64,000 bases of DNA from Globodera rostochiensis (lineage: Eukaryota; Nematoda; Chromadorea; Rhabditida; Heteroderidae), in contig JAEVLN010000005.1 in NCBI GenBank assembly GCA_018350325.1, forward strand, positions 506,142 to 570,141, written 5' to 3'. The position numbers and the translations under genes are program-made. The notes under the pieces are model-generated. The model saw nothing but the letters and a program-made list of their open reading frames with translations. It ran no database searches and was not told the origin of the DNA. Positions 9,683 to 20,480 of the stretch are shown piece by piece. Position 1 is the stretch's first letter; every line of letters starts with the position of its first letter.

Positions 9683-12420
9683 TCACCCCTCCGCCTCAAC
9701 TTCGTAGCGTCCCAATTTGCGCTGTAATTCGACAATTTGCAACTCCACGAGTTCAACGCTACGACGTTTGTACTGAATGTCGAACTCGGCCATTTGGAGT
9801 CGTTTTGTTTTGAGCTCGACTTCCTTTTCAAACAATTTGAATTTCAATTCCTCGAAATTGTTGCGACGATTTTCCCCTCCGGCGGGAAATTGTGACAGTC
9901 TTTCAACCTTCGAGCCATTGGTGGACGAATCGCTGGCAGAAATTTAAGCATTTAGTGGGAGAAGGGCAAAATCCCTTCCCACTCACTTGCTGCTGCACCC
10001 CATTGGGCCAATGTCGTGGTACCCGTCCGCGCATCGATCACAAAATTGTCCCTCGACCCCCGCCTTACAGCGACATTGGCCCCCCTCGTCGCATTGACCG
10101 TCAACGGCACCAATCTGATTGCATTGGCACGGACGACAATGCTGTTCGCCGTGGCGGCGCCAATGGTCGGGCAGGCAATGTTCGCAGTGTGGACCCTAAA
10201 TTTGGAAGATCAATTAAATTTTGGGAAATCTTCTAAAATCAATCTGAATGGACTGTGATGATCAAACTGCTGTTACGGCACCGACCTGAGTGTTCCCGGC
10301 ACAGTCAATGCAATGGCCGCCATGGGCGGTCTTCTCGAACAGTTTGGCGTCGAAAAAGCACCGATTAGAGAGGCCGTTGCAATTGCAGGCTAAACGGAGA
10401 TCAATTAGTATATTTCAGATTTAAGTGATAAGTGAGCGAGTTATTAGCCAATTTAAATCTGTCCCGGAAATTGTTCGGAGCCAAAAAATTCAAACGACAA
10501 AAAAACTGACGAAGGCATTCGTTGGCTTCGGTTTCTGTGGCGCGTCTCCACGGCCTGTCCATAAAGAATGGGGCGCACTGCTGACAGTCGACGCCGGCGG
10601 TGTTGTGCTGGCAGTCGCAGGCCAATTGCGCCTTTGGCGGAATTGGGGGGACTTTTACATTTACGCCGATGGCCGTCCACCTCCAAAATGCCGACCTCGC
10701 CGGGTTCGGTGGAGCTTTTTACGCATCGATTGGCGTGCCCATTGCATTTGCATCTTCCCCCAACCGCGAAATCGCTTATCGCATAATAATATGAACGAAG
10801 CACGTCAGGAAACCCAAACATTTCGTCTCCGTTTGTGTTCAGCCGTACCAACGACACCATTATTTCGGTTGCTGTCACCCAATCCTGGCACCAAATTCAT
10901 TTTACATTACATATTTGGGTAATAGCAGAGCTGGTGCCCCACATTTTTCAAAAAAATTTTTTTGTTTTCAAAGTCAAGAAAAGGAATGTCGGGGCGTAGA
11001 ATACGAAAATAACTTCCATTTCGACCGATTTCGAACCCCGGACCAGAACAATTCTTCTAAAATTCAGTTTTTTTCAAAAATCCAACTTGGCCTCAAAACC
11101 AGCCAAAGAGCATGAATACAATAATTGTTTGCTTTTTTCGTTGTAATTCAATGCTTTTTGAATAATTTGAGTCCAAAATTGATTTAAATTGCTTTTCTAT
11201 GTTTTATTTGCAAAAATACGGATGCCATAAAATGACATATTTTCTCGAAAGTTATCTGCTGGGCTCCCTGCTGTTGGAAAAGCTAAATTTGCCTGCAACA
11301 CATCGCTCTCCTCAAGATTTCCCGCCGATGGACGCCCTTCGAGAGTGGAGAAAACGATGTTGCCCCCGCGCAGCGGCAAAATGTCGGCAAATTCGCCCGT
11401 GCACTGGGCAATCGTTTCGTTGGCCCGCAGAATCGGGGCCCTTTCCGGCAAATCGAAGGTCGCCCGGCACGAACCGCTGAATGTTTGCCTCGGGGTATTT
11501 GGCACAAAATTGAAGACAAAAAGGCAATGTGAAGACAAATGTCGCAAAAAGTCGGTCGCGCACCTGTAATATTGCCACGGGCTCCACGCGTCGCCGGCTT
11601 TGGTCTTTTTGTAGAGAACAAAACTCTCCGGGCGCGGGTTGGCAAATTTCAGTCGAACATAAGTGATTTCATACGCTTTGCCTTGGGTGGAAAACGGCGG
11701 TACCCCAATTTCAGTCGGATTCCCCGCCCCCAAATACTGTACCCAATCGAAGGGTCAGGTTTACTGTGGTTGGGTACTGTACTCCCCCCTCCTCCATAGT
11801 GATCGACTGCCACCAGGTCGCGTTCGTTTCGTCGTTGAAGTCGGTTAACAGTGCCGGAGGGTGGGACTGGTCCTTTAAGGGGAAACAAAACAAAAAAAAC
11901 ATTTAGTCCATCATTAAGCCGAAGGAATATCGTGGCTTCTCATATTCACTGCGCCCCCTCCCCCGAATTTGTACCGCAATTCTGGCATCGCAATGCAAAT
12001 CCGCACCACCTGCGCGAGTTTGGTGCCGAAATCTTTAAAAATAAAAAGTTTGATAATGCCAAACAATTTTTTGGAACACCGGCTAGGACGTCGAACGCCG
12101 CAGGTAAACTCCGTCGGCGAAACTTCCACCGGCTTTCGAAATGCCGCATTTTCAAACTCTGGCACGCATTGTTCGGCTGTCCCCTGGCTGTTGTAACATT
12201 CGCTATGTGTCGCTTCAAAAAACAATTGGAATTGTTGCCACAATTCAAATGAAAGAACGGAATGCCAAAAAAACAATTCCTCACACTTACGAAAGTGGCC
12301 GCTGCTGGCGTCACGACGGGCAAATTCTGTTGGAGTTTCCAACCAAGTTCCGAGGCAAATAAATGGCCAAAAACTCAGCAGAAACAATGTGACGAGTTGA
12401 CGGACGACAATTGACGGCAT
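9683..12420 (-). CDS. Compact laminin gamma-like protein (LamNT, LE modules, coiled-coil tail)
   Basis: The ATG at 12420 opens a signal peptide ([17 protein letters not shown]...CLG). Exons then match laminin gamma domain [12 protein letters not shown] (about 12150), [16 protein letters not shown] (11830), [20 protein letters not shown] (11650), [20 protein letters not shown] (11350) and [16 protein letters not shown]...[21 protein letters not shown] (10750). Laminin-type EGF modules follow: [12 protein letters not shown] (10600), [14 protein letters not shown] (10350) and PHCEHC...[13 protein letters not shown] (10100). A clean donor (AGCAGCAA|GTGAGT) then splices to a last exon (about 9683-9930) with a heptad-like charged segment, [20 protein letters not shown] onward, and a stop at 9683. 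Full laminin gamma chains are about 1,600 residues, so this secreted protein stops after roughly three LE modules. The CVLQ|D junction uses a GC donor (11292). The exon near 12000 ([10 protein letters not shown]) is the least certain. Confidence 0.8.
10917..11060. repeat. Fragment of the GGTAATAC-family MITE inside a laminin intron
   Basis: The sequence starts GGGTAATAGCAGAGCTGGTG and continues with TTTTCAAAGTCAAGAAAAGG, GGGGCGTAGAATACG and TTCGAACCCCGGACC, which are the successive blocks of the repeat seen complete at 24540-24949. It lies in the intron between the exons ending near 11293 and starting near 10890. Confidence 0.6.
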
Positions 12421-14040
12421 TTTGTAGAAAAACAAAAATTGGATAGGGAAGGGTAGCGATGAAAACCCCCTGAAAACAGACAAAACAACGAAATTCGGAT
12501 GTTGTGAAGCTGTTCTCATTTGTTTAATTCCGCAAAAATAGTCTCATTGAAACCAATGGTCGAATAAAATTGTCAGCCTTTTCGACCCCGCCGTCCCCCT
12601 GACAGTTGTTGTCCTCGGCTGATCACCCCCCCCCACCCTTTATTTTCACATAAATTATGGGCCCTTATTTCTGTTGGGCGATTTATTCCGGACCCGAGCG
12701 GCGAATGATGTTTGGTTGATCGGGCGTTAAGCTTTGTTTCTCATTATGGTCCAATGTTCTTTTTTTAAATATTTTAATGGCTCGACCCCTCCTCCCCCCC
12801 CCCGCCCGCCCGCCATCCATTTTCAAAAAAAACCATTTGATTAATTTTTCTAAAAATTTTCTCGGGGCTAAAAATTCGGCGGTAAGTATTACATTAAGTA
12901 TTGTTGTGCCAAGCAAAGCAAAAAGCATATTTTATAGTGAAAGTCCGGGTCCAGAATAATTGTTTAAATGAGACCCAAAGCTTACTTAAAAGTAGGGGTG
13001 CACGGGGCCGGTACTGGGACCAACCGGGACTACAGGGTGGCTAAAAGGTTCCTGGAATTTTTCAATTTGAATTTTGCGGTCTTTTTGATGGCGCGCCAAC
13101 AAAACACCAAAGCCAAGAAACACCGAAGCCACGAAACACCAAGCAAAAAACCCACATAATAGCGAAAAAATAAAATTTTTTTTCAGTTTGGGGTATACAA
13201 GGGCGTAGAATTCGAATCTGACCTCCATTTCTATCAATTTCGAACCCCGGACCCGAATTCGAACATTTTTTCAAAAATTCAAACATTTTCAGAAATCAAT
13301 TTTAGGCTCAATTCGGGTCCGGGATTCAGAATTGGACGAAATGGATGTCAGATTCGGCTTCAACGGTCCAGAAAGCTCCTAGAAAACTATTTTGAATTTT
13401 CGAAAAAATGTTCGAATCCGGGTTCGGGGTTCGTAGCGCAGCGATTTTTGATTGATCATTGCTTTAAATTTAAATTTTGCATATGTCGGTTCCGGCTGCC
13501 TTCGGCGGGGGGAATGCCTGCAACAACAGGCCACATAATTTTATAACAAATTTTGAAAATTGTCATTTTTTGCTTCAGCGCCCATGGTGTTTTTTCTTCA
13601 AAAAACTAATCTGTGATTTCATCAAACCAAAAAATGCAGGAAAGTTTTGCTTTTGCTGCCAGCCGCCGCTTCTGCTACCATTTTGGGTTCCATAAAATGC
13701 CATAAACAAATTGATTAACTATATGGTTCAGGGAAACAATCTTTGATTTTTTTATAATTTTCGCTGCCCGATATAATATCGAATCTCGGCTGGCCCGACA
13801 TTATGTTGGCACGCCCTAATTTTCGCTGTAAATCAAAAATCAAAAGTCAAACCAAACTAACCAGTGGGGGCCATAGTTTATTAGATAATTTATGGAAAAT
13901 ATTTGACTTTATCATCTGAGATTAGGAAATCAATTTTCACCTGAAAATGCTATCTTTAAGGGTGCATTATCTCGTTTCCGGGCGGGGATGACAAAATCTC
14001 ATTTTTTATGTTTCAAATATTTTTATTCAGAAATAAATTT
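12421..14040. other. Intergenic, repeats only
   Basis: This is the upstream region of the laminin-like gene. It holds poly-C tracts (12625 and 12790), a fold-back repeat at about 13185-13440 and unique AT-rich DNA. The small open frames here have no recognisable domain and no supporting splice signals. Confidence 0.6.
13185..13440. repeat. Fold-back repeat, GGTAATAC/TTCGAACCCCGGACC family
   Basis: The arm around 13237-13285 (TCGAACCCCGGACCCGAATT) is matched in inverse by 13390-13437 (AATCCGGGTTCGGGGTTCG). The left arm is preceded by GGGCGTAGAATTCGAATCTG, the family's diagnostic block. No target-site duplication could be assigned. Confidence 0.6.
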
Positions 14041-14059
14041 AAATAACATCAATGGATAT

Positions 14060-14275
14060 AGACGACGTTCAACTTCAAAAAACTCATCTTCATCCATTGA
14101 GTTTGATCGTCGGCAGCGTCGCCTACGACGGGTTCTGTTTGCCCCACTGGCATCGTCTGGGTCCTCCCCAATAAGCCTGAAATTGGACCTGTATTTTGTT
14201 TAAAATATGTAGATAAAATACCGTCGAATGTCGTCAACCTAAAGTGTCTTCCGGAGAAAGAGCTCTAATGCGCAC
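14060..14275 (-). pseudogene. M41 peptidase C-terminal exon-like piece, copy A
   Basis: On the minus strand a CAG acceptor leads into LIGEDPDDASGANRTRRRRR (starting near 14175), then an acidic/aromatic run (MDEDEFFEVERRLYP). The sister piece at 16045-16250 reads LLGEDPVGRQVRRQEPVVDE after a CAG acceptor. In AFG3/FtsH-type proteases the C-terminus contains a LLGxRPF-type segment, so these may be terminal exons of the M41 gene described below. That is inference from position and weak similarity. A preceding short exon (RIRALSPEDTL, donor GTTGAC) ends near 14240. Confidence 0.35.
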
Positions 14276-14564
14276 TAAATTTGTAAAAAGTTATAATGAA
14301 AAAGCCCTTAAAGTGGAACGAATCGGCCCGGAATGAATCCGTCCGTTTATCCGCCTAAATAATCAGCGTTTCTTTGCTTTTTGTACCTTTTTGTTGACCT
14401 TTTTTAAAATTTGATTTTTGGAACCCCCTATAGGAAAGTACCACATATTTTTATGTCTTGTACTTAATTGTGACAATGATTTGAAAAGTCTGTAGTGAGT
14501 GTTTTTTTAATCTTTTTATTTCTCAAAGATCTTATTAACCTTTTTTATTAATGACCGCCGACGA

Positions 14565-14680
14565 CAGGGCTTCCCGGACCGCTTCTCCGCCTCCTCCAAC
14601 AAGCGCTCTCTCGCTTTTCTGCGTTGAAGACGCGTGCGGAGTTTCGTGTTGCGTTCGACGATCTGCCATTATTTTTTCAT
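14565..14680 (-). pseudogene. Basic coiled exon-like piece near the M41 exons
   Basis: Minus-strand reading after a CAG acceptor gives IVERNTKLRTRLQRRKARER followed by LLEEAEKRSGKP. It is open, highly charged and helical in composition, as expected of the region after the M41 catalytic domain. Homology is not certain. It belongs to the same locus as the duplicated M41 exons. Confidence 0.3.
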
Positions 14681-14925
14681 TAATTTTTTAATCCATAATT
14701 TCGATTTTATTTACAGTTTTACTTTCAAGTGTGGCGCCCACCATTCAGTGTTTAGTAAAACGGACATTTCAAAGTCATAAAAATTACAAGAAAACAGCGA
14801 TGGGTTTCGAGTTTTTGGCTAAAATAGGCAAAAAACGCACTCTTTTCTGCACACTGAAATAGACACTAAAAGACGACATTGAAACGTCCGTGCAGATGAA
14901 TTACTTTACTTATAGAAGTAAATAC

Positions 14926-15229
14926 CTTTTCCACGTCTTCGATTAAGTCATGCCGGTCAGAGTCGATTCGCACGGCGGTCGAAAAAAATTCGAGCTCGGC
15001 AATTTTGCCGCCAAAGAGCACAGCCATACGCGCTTTAAGCTCCTTTAAGGAGTACCGCTCCTTTTCTTCCGAAAAGGTCGCGCCGTCGAATTGTTCGTTC
15101 GGGATTATGGTGCACTAAACAATGCTAATTAGGATAATTTGGAATCAAATAAAGTAAACGTCGGTGAAACGCTCAGCGTCGGCCACAAACCAATGGCACA
15201 GGGTGTGGCCAATTTCATGGACGCACATC
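14926..15229 (-). pseudogene. M41 metallopeptidase (FtsH/AFG3/YME1-type) exon pair, copy A
   Basis: Exon 15160-15229 encodes MCVHEIGHTLCHWFVADAER with the zinc-binding HEIGH motif of M41 proteases. After a GTTTAC donor and a TTTAG acceptor it continues in frame in exon 14926-15114: CTIIPNEQFDGATFSEEKER, then LKARMAVLFGGKIAELEFF and GIDSDRHDLIEDVEK. This matches the M41 block HEAGHA...IIPR...LxxRMxVxLGGRxAEExFF...GASxDL, including the distal Asp region that supplies the third zinc ligand. Only the core of the peptidase domain is present. No AAA+ ATPase exons were found nearby, so the gene is truncated or the rest lies elsewhere. Intact enzymes of this family are mitochondrial inner-membrane quality-control proteases. 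Confidence 0.7.
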
Positions 15230-15523
15230 CTGGATTGTTAAATCATAATTAAATAATACATTTAATGCTAAACACTTTTCCAGTCATTTAATTTCGATTT
15301 TATTTACAGTTTTAGTTTCAAGTGTGGCGCCCTCCATTCAGTGTTTAGTAAAACGGGCATTTCAATGTCATAAAAATTAAAAGAAAACAGCGATGGGTTT
15401 CGATTTTTGGCTAAAATAGGCAAAAAAAAGGCACTCTTTTATGCAAACTGAAATAGACACTAAAAGACGACATTGAAACGTCCGTGCAGGTGAATTACTT
15501 TACTTATAGAAAGAAGTAAATAC

Positions 15524-15827
15524 CTTTTCCACGTCTTCGATTAAGTCATGCCGGTCGGAGTCGATTCCCACGGCGGTCGAAAAAAATTCGAGCTCGGCAA
15601 TTTTGCCGCCAAAGAGCACAGCCATACGCGCTTTAAGCTCCTTTAAGGAGTACCGCTCCTTTTCTTCCGAAAAGGTCGCGCCGTCGAATTGTTCGTTCGG
15701 GATTATGGTGCACTAAACAATGCTAATTAGGATAATTTGGAATCAAATAAAGTAAACGTCGGTGAAACGCTCAGCGTCGGCCACAAACCAGTGGCACAGT
15801 GTATGACCAATTTCGTGGACGCACATC
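15524..15827 (-). pseudogene. M41 metallopeptidase exon pair, copy B
   Basis: This is the second copy of the same exon pair in tandem unit 2. Exon 15758-15827 carries the HEIGH zinc motif (VHEIGHTLCHWFVADAERFT) and exon 15524-15712 carries LKARMAVLFGGKIAELEFF and DRHDLIEDVEK before a GTATTT donor. Reading frame, splice phase and catalytic residues agree with copy A, so neither shows an inactivating change inside these exons. Two HEIGH exon pairs in the same orientation could arise by unequal exchange. If both were spliced into one mRNA the protein would have a repeated half-domain, which is unlikely to fold normally. Confidence 0.68.
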
Positions 15828-16044
15828 CTGGATTGTTAAATCAAAATTAAATAATACATTTAATGCTAAATGGATTTTGGCCCGTTTAATTTTCTTTTAA
15901 CTTTCCCCCCGCCCGCCAATAAATTGTATCCATTTACTTTCATCGTGTTTAGAAAATCAATATGCCAGTTTTGCATTTTAAACTATTTGCAAACGCCACC
16001 TTTAAGAATCAACTTTCCCAACCTAAAATATTCTACTCCACCAC

Positions 16045-16255
16045 GTTCGAGTTCAAAAAACTCATCCACTGAGTTTGACCGCGGGCGACTCGTCTACGAC
16101 CGGTTCTTGGCGGCGTACTTGGCGCCCGACTGGGTCTTCCCCAAGCAGTCTGAAAATGGGCCCCCGTATTTTGTTTAAAATAGATAAAATACCTTTCGAG
16201 TGTCCTTTCGGACAATGCGCGTTCTTTGCGTCAATTCCTTTCGTTCCATCTGCTG
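16045..16255 (-). pseudogene. M41-associated terminal exon-like piece, copy B
   Basis: Minus strand: MERKELTQRTRIVRKDTRK (from about 16257) up to a donor GTATTT, then a CAG acceptor and LLGEDPVGRQVRRQEPVVDE. It parallels the piece at 14060-14275, including the ATTTTAAACAAAATAC intron sequence, so it belongs to a second, more diverged duplication of the locus. The assignment to the M41 gene is inference. Confidence 0.35.
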
Positions 16256-16259
16256 GCGT

Positions 16260-17695
16260 TGGCCAATATGGCGCCTTCCCTTGTGAAACCCATTGCTAAA
16301 TTCGTGTTATATTTTAAAATTCAGAGAAGCATTATCTTTTACATGATAAAATTATCTATCAGTAGGACTGCTACTTTTAGGCAAAAAAAATTGCAAAATA
16401 AGCGCTTAAAAGGCAATAATTAAAAAACATTAATGTATTTCTTTAAAATTTTTCAAAAAAAAAATTGGTGTTCTTGGCATGAAAAATTCGAATTATTGCA
16501 TTTTTTTCTAAAAATTTTCAGAAAAACGCCCAAATAGTGGCAAAAAAGGCAAGACGTTTTTACTTGCAAAAGGTTTGCCCCTTTTATATGCGAAAATCAA
16601 AACAGTGGTCACGACGAGTTATTATTATTTAAATACATTCACAAATTGAATTTTAGTAAAAAATGTGAAATCCTATCAGATATTAAAACAATAAAGAAAA
16701 GCGGAACTCCAAATATTACAAGTAAAATTCGTGTTTTACTCAGTTTGAAAAGAATTTTTATTCAAATAACAAGTCGCCTACTAGGATTATTCGAATAACC
16801 TAAAAAATAATACGCTGACAGATGCACTGATTATGAAAATTCGTCATTTAGGCATTTTCCAAAAAATTTCTAAAGAAAAATGCAATAAAAACTAAAAATA
16901 TACCCCAAAACAGCGTCGTAGCCAGAAATTTTTCGGGGAAGGAACCAAGCCAAAAAAAAAAATGCATTTTTGAAAAAAAAATCGGTTTTTAGGGGTTCGG
17001 TTTACTGCATTTTTCCTAAGCAATTTAGAAAAGATGATTTTAATTAAAATTATTCACTTCAATTCTATACGGGTTCATAACGCAGTTTTGCACGTACATT
17101 TGAGGAATTCGATTTTGGAGAGGAGGGGGGGGGGTATTAGGTCAAGAAACATACATACCTATGACACCCGTTAGTCGATTTATTCGAATCGAATTTGAAG
17201 TTGATTTTGACATAAATAATGTTTTATAACTTGCGAAATTTTTAATTCATAAAGGCTTAAATGAGCTTAGGCTCAGGCCCGCCCTGAAAATAACGAAAAA
17301 CACGAAACGGAGCCCGTCTCTGGTTGTCGGTGCCAAAAATAATGTGGGGGCCAGACTGGTCGCGCCGAAACGGCACGGCGCCGAAAAAATCGCGCCGAAC
17401 TGGTCGCACCGAAACAACGAAACAAACAGATCCGCCGAAGAATCGACTTTTCTTTTTTCGGTACCCCCTCCCTCCCACCCCCCCCCAAGGCAATTTGCAT
17501 TTTTTTTAATGTCTAACTAGGCATTCTCAAAAACGCCAAAATATAGAAATAAAACAATCCCTACCTTCAATTCTATTAATATTCGTTCAGAAATGTAAAA
17601 TATTTAAAATCTTTGAGGGGACAGGGCCGAGAAATGAAAAATTTAAAAACATAATAAAATCTCTAAAAGACGACAACAAAATCACTTTTTCCCAC
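16260..17695. other. Repeat-rich spacer
   Basis: Nothing coding is seen. The first part is AT-rich. Around 16905-17070 lies a CGTAGCCAGAAATTTTTCGG block shared with many elements. Around 17300-17420 is a GC-rich stretch of repeated CGCGCCGAACTGGTCGC words, inverse to those at 18080-18110, 25150-25270 and 58500-58580. Confidence 0.6.
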
Positions 17696-17918
17696 CTTAT
17701 TGATCGCATCCTTCAAACTGTTTTCCAATTCCTCCAATTGCTGCTCGAACTTTCTGTTCGTCTCCTTCCGCTCCAATTCAAGCTGTTCGACTCGTTCACT
17801 CAATGCGACAACCAATTGCTGATGCAGATGTTGATGATGTTGTTGTTCCATTCCGACGACATCTGTCTGTTTCTGATCCTCCTCCAATTTGACGATGATA
17901 TTTGCTTGGAGAGCATTC
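17696..17918 (-). CDS. Isolated coiled-coil exon
   Basis: An open minus-strand exon is bounded by a CAG acceptor (17919-17921) and a GTGGGA donor (ending at 17695). It encodes about 74 residues: NALQANIIVKLEEDQKQTDV, a His/Gln-rich patch (HHQHLHQQ), then a leucine-heptad segment with VALSERVEQLELERKE and FEQQLEELENSLKDAINK. Similar coiled-coil leaders precede SPRY domains in cyst-nematode proteins from memory, but no SPRY exon is seen here. No start or stop could be assigned, so it is an orphan exon, perhaps a remnant. Confidence 0.4.
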
Positions 17919-17929
17919 CTGAAATAGAG

Positions 17930-19090
17930 AAACATGGAAATTTTTTTTATAGAAATGGGAGGGATCCGGGAATTTCGTTCGATTTTGAGTCTGGACTGTA
18001 TGATCCATATTTACCGCAACTCCGTCTAAAATCGATTTTTCTTGTTTATTTGAAAAGCGTCTTTTTTCAGTCGGGGTCAATTTGGCGCGACCAGTTCGGC
18101 GCCCACACAAAAAATTTATTTTGGCGACGGCGAATCATATTAAAGAAAAAATAATTTTAATTTCAAAAATGCACCCCCCTAAAAAGACGTTATTCTTCGA
18201 TGAACTTTATCGACAAAATGACGTATTTTTGCTTGTGGACGAAATGTCGTTTTTTGTCTTTATGGACGAAATGTCGTATTTTTGCTGGCGGGGGGCCGTT
18301 TTGGCAGCGGGAAGTTTGGGCACCGGGAAGTTTGGGCACCGCAATACATCTTTAAGAAAAAATTTTCAAAATTTTGCTATTTTAGTCTCTCATTAAATAA
18401 TTTGGAGCTTTTACCGAAAGCATATTCAAACCCATTATGGGTTAAAGTGAGTTTTCTTTATGGTAATGAGGGTTTGAAACACTTTCTGCAAATGTATGTT
18501 TTGAAGGGCAATCACTTGTGCTGCTTTGGCGTACGGACCGAATCCGACCGGGGAGTAACTTCATCTCGACAAGACCTGTTGAACGGGTTTAGAAAGTCTG
18601 AATCGGTTAAGTTTAGAGTCAGTTATTGCCCCGGTCTGGATTCGGTTCTCGCGCTTTTTCAGGAGAACCACTTGAAACAAATTCTGCTTCTTCAAGATTT
18701 CCAATGAGCTCTCCAAGACTTTTCTCACCAGAGGGCTTTTTGAGGATTCCGCAAAATGACCTAAAAAAAGTAATAACGCGGCACACCAACAACTGACCTT
18801 CTTTCATCCTTAAAATCCCTGATATGATATACAATATTCCTTTCCAACATTCATTAAAAAAATTTATATCTGAACTCAATACCTTTTTGTCGAAAATTAA
18901 ATTCCATGCAATATGTACAAATCAAGTGTAAATGCTTTTTTTATTTATATATTTTTATTTAATTTGTATTGTGGTGCCCAAACTTCCCGGTGCCCAAACT
19001 TCATGTCGCCCGTTTTTTTGTTCACGACGAAAGATTCGTGCTGTGTAAATTAATTGGTCGATTAAAAACCCAAACTCGTCGCTGGGTCGA
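17930..19090. repeat. Inverted-repeat unit with AAGTTTGGGCACC arms upstream of BTB copy 2
   Basis: The doubled word GGGAAGTTTGGGCACC at 18309-18340 is repeated in inverse at 18973-19001 (GGTGCCCAAACTTCCC then GGTGCCCAAACTT), about 660 bp apart. Next to the left arm are short repeats of GACGAAATGTCGT (18185-18290). An open frame between the arms (about 18480-18707, with FGVRTESDRGVTSSRQDLLN) resembles no family I know. The interval is probably a transposon derivative. Confidence 0.5.
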
Positions 19091-20480
19091 ATGAAGCGTT
19101 TGCTTAACACGGGTGATGGGGCGGACGTTCATTTTTTGGTTGGGGAAGGAGACGAAAAGGAGGCGAGTTCAGAAAATTGTCAAATCATTTATTGTTGGAC
19201 ATTTTTCAAACTTTTTCAATTTGTTTTAAGCTTCTGACAGCACATAAACTGATTCTGAAGACGGCCTCCGATGTGTTCAAGACAGTGTTCCGTTTTGACG
19301 AGGAAAATGCAAAGTCCGCCGCCACTGGGACCGGTGCGAAAAATTTTTATTTTAAAATTATTTTAATCCCTTCGAAGAGATTAAGCCGGTGGAGGTGCTC
19401 GACGTGGAGTTGGGAGCGTTCAACAATGTTAGCCTTTATTTATGCCGATGATTTGAGTGGACTGAACGGAGACAACGCAATTTCTGTGCTTTACGCGGGT
19501 GAATTTTAAGAATTTGGACCGCTAATTCATAACAATTTAATCTTGAAATTTAATTATAATGAAATTTATTAAAAATGACTGGAAAATTCTTAGTTTTGAA
19601 AATTTCAAAAACGACAATATTTTTTCATTGGTTAATTGTCTTTTAGCCAAAAAGTGACGTGCCCGGATTGGTTAAAGCATGCGTTACCTAGCCTATACCG
19701 GCGTTGCGCAATGTTTTTGTCGCATTTGACCGGGCTCGCCTCCTTGGAGAAGAGGTGAGAGCTAACTTAAACCGGTTTAAACGCTTTGTCGCACAAATAC
19801 TTGATCCAAAATTCGGTTTCAGCACCAAAACAAACTCAGAAAAGTGTTTGCCCGGTTTTGGCATTCCAATTTTCGAATTTGTAATCAGGTCACAGCCTGC
19901 TGGTTCACATTTAGTTTTGTTAATGAAATGCTATGCTGAAATTAATAGAACCATTCATTATATGCTTTATTATTAATTTTATTTTGGGATTTGGATGGCT
20001 GTAAAATTTGCTAAATATTAATTAAATTTCTTTAATTTATTTGTTTAACATAAATAAATTGGTTTTGTATTTCCAGGCCTTTATATGGGCGGACGAAAAA
20101 TGCCGTCAAAATGGAAAAGTGCCTTCGGCGGAGAACCGACGCGCAATGCTCGGCCCGGCACTGTTCAAATGAAACTTTTTTGGGGACTTTTCATTTGTTT
20201 TTGGTTGATTTTAAAACCGGTTCAACCCCCCATTTTTGACAGTTCCGTGCGGACTTTTGACGGATGCCGAGCTGGTCAGCGTGTATTTGCACCATTGTCA
20301 TCCGGGCCGCACGCTGCCCGAGCAGTACCAGCTGCAATTCTCGACTAAGCGACGGACGGAGTTAAATGATTTTTTTTTGTTGAAATTGATAAGGTGTCTG
20401 AATTTGCGCGAGTGGACGAATAAAACAGTCGACGACAGCGATGGGGGCATTATCTACATATCATTAACATTTGATAATTA
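19091..20480 (+). pseudogene. BTB-BACK-MATH copy 2, decayed
   Basis: The order matches copy 1 but the gene is broken. The first exon starts at [20 protein letters not shown] and uses the same GC donor (GAG|GCGAGT). The BTB exon (LLTAHKLILKTASDVFKTVF) is frameshifted after TGTGAKN (about 19340) and again at 19420. The third exon (19650 region) has lost a base after AKK and contains an in-frame stop before [20 protein letters not shown]. The BACK exon with LDYIDEN is missing. [14 protein letters not shown] ends early at a TGA, VPCGLLTDAELVSVYLHHCH is kept, and the MATH start (LIRCLNLREW, corresponding to the KVSEFAR block) has a stop and frameshift. No later MATH exons exist. It shares TAHK and DEENAKSAA with copy 4, suggesting these two are closest relatives. 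Confidence 0.75.

Larger units (their letters stand above)
14702..15887. repeat. Tandem direct duplication, about 593-bp unit, two copies
   Basis: Unit 1 (about 14702-15294) and unit 2 (about 15295-15887) both start CGATTTTATTTACAGTTTTA and run nearly identically through GTGGCGCCC(A/T)CCATTCAG, the M41 exon pair and the GATTGTTAAATCA(T/A)AATTAA tail. Differences are single bases plus small indels such as AGAAGTA versus AGAAAGAAGTA. The high identity, introns included, points to recent duplication. Confidence 0.85.

Noticed and set aside
10425..10922. 165-codon plus-strand frame
   Set aside because: Antisense of the laminin-like exons; the minus strand gives clear laminin homology.
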